Shown here: in pieces, positions 63,883 to 64,000 of the stretch
How positions within the stretch are numbered: the first letter of the stretch is position 1
How the letters are laid out: the number at the start of each line of letters is the position of its first letter
DNA from: Collinsella aerofaciens
Lineage (GTDB): Bacteria > Actinomycetota > Coriobacteriia > Coriobacteriales > Coriobacteriaceae
Assembly (NCBI RefSeq): GCF_015561195.1
Contig: NZ_JADMSU010000002.1
Location: 235,259-299,258 of the forward strand
Direction of reading: 5' to 3'
Length of the DNA: 64,000 nt
Notes under the pieces: model-generated
The model's input: the letters and a program-made list of their open reading frames with translations, nothing else
Told to the model about the DNA's origin: nothing
Database searches by the model: none
Position numbers and translations under genes: made by a program

Positions 63883-64000
63883 TTATTTGCGCTTGTTGCG
63901 GCGCAACTGCCTTCTACCGTCCGCACCGCGCGTGCGCCTACGGACCTTAAACCGAACTTCATACGAGTCAAGAAACGCGATGACGAACGAGCCCACCGCA
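63883..64000 (-). CDS. Second copy of the small basic membrane peptide (5' end outside window)
   Basis: The last 38 codons are visible; the start lies beyond the window. The protein is identical to the first copy from VGSFVIAFLDSYEV through RTRGADG and then differs (RRQLRRNKRK against GRHLRRKRK), with one extra codon. Frame-keeping change supports real coding in both copies. Confidence 0.6.
   Translation of the reverse strand, partial: AVGSFVIAFLDSYEVRFKVRRRTRGADGRRQLRRNKRK

Larger units (their letters stand above)
63258..64000. repeat. 480-bp tandem duplication (second copy cut by window edge)
   Basis: The sequence from TTTGCGTTTTCAAAATGTCC at 63258 recurs with the same order from 63738: a hairpin (63275-63298; 63755-63778), TACAAT at 63300 and 63780, an ACGACGCACCCC block, a CCCGGG terminator and the C-terminal part of a small peptide gene. 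In the peptide genes the differences keep the reading frame, including a one-codon change. Confidence 0.85.

Overview
The window looks like part of a high-GC Gram-positive gut Actinobacterium, most likely a coriobacterium close to Collinsella. That placement is an inference from gene content and style: glutamine synthetase III, GatCAB, a methionine synthase split from its activation domain, a class C sortase, PTS alpha-glucoside use, tmRNA, and GTG/TTG starts. No rRNA, tRNA or CRISPR array is visible.

Bases 1 to about 22,960 are the late half of a siphovirus-like prophage, all on the + strand. The order is terminase large subunit (cut by the window edge), portal, MuF head protein with an extra C-terminal toxin-like domain and a small overlapping partner, scaffold, capsid, head-tail joining proteins, major tail protein, tail chaperone with a -1 frameshift site, tape measure, baseplate/tail-tip proteins and a coiled-coil fibre. 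A complete diversity-generating retroelement (DGR) follows: target gene with variable repeat (VR), hairpin, Avd-like gene, template repeat (TR) and reverse transcriptase. All 11 TR/VR differences fall at template adenines, so the cassette has the direct signature of adenine-specific mutagenic homing. Lysis genes (holin, amidase endolysin) close the phage, and two roughly 110-bp direct repeats mark its likely right border. No integrase or left end is in view.

From 23.4 kb on the genes are chromosomal. 23.4-28.9 kb is an alpha-glucoside module (serine hydrolase, PTS EIIBC, GH4 6-phospho-alpha-glucosidase) with a divergent GntR regulator and a clear double operator. Next come glnN (GSIII), a methionine operon (metF, activation protein, split metH), a DUF711 protein, a methyltransferase, yhbY, a 999-residue ATPase/BTAD regulator, nagB, a PTS EIIA, glmM, rpsI-rplM, a patatin and tmRNA. 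These are followed by a RelB/PIN toxin-antitoxin pair, a metal P-type ATPase with a small partner, an AraC-linked pair of ABC exporters, gatCAB and a class C sortase.

The right end holds a winged-helix regulator and a 480-bp tandem duplication. Each unit encodes a small one-helix basic peptide on the minus strand, faced by a convergent putative small RNA across a shared terminator. The complete copy has a perfect match to the Gram-positive LexA box upstream. This looks like an SOS-controlled type I toxin locus (inference). Several intergenic spaces hold nested hairpin elements that probably belong to repeated families.
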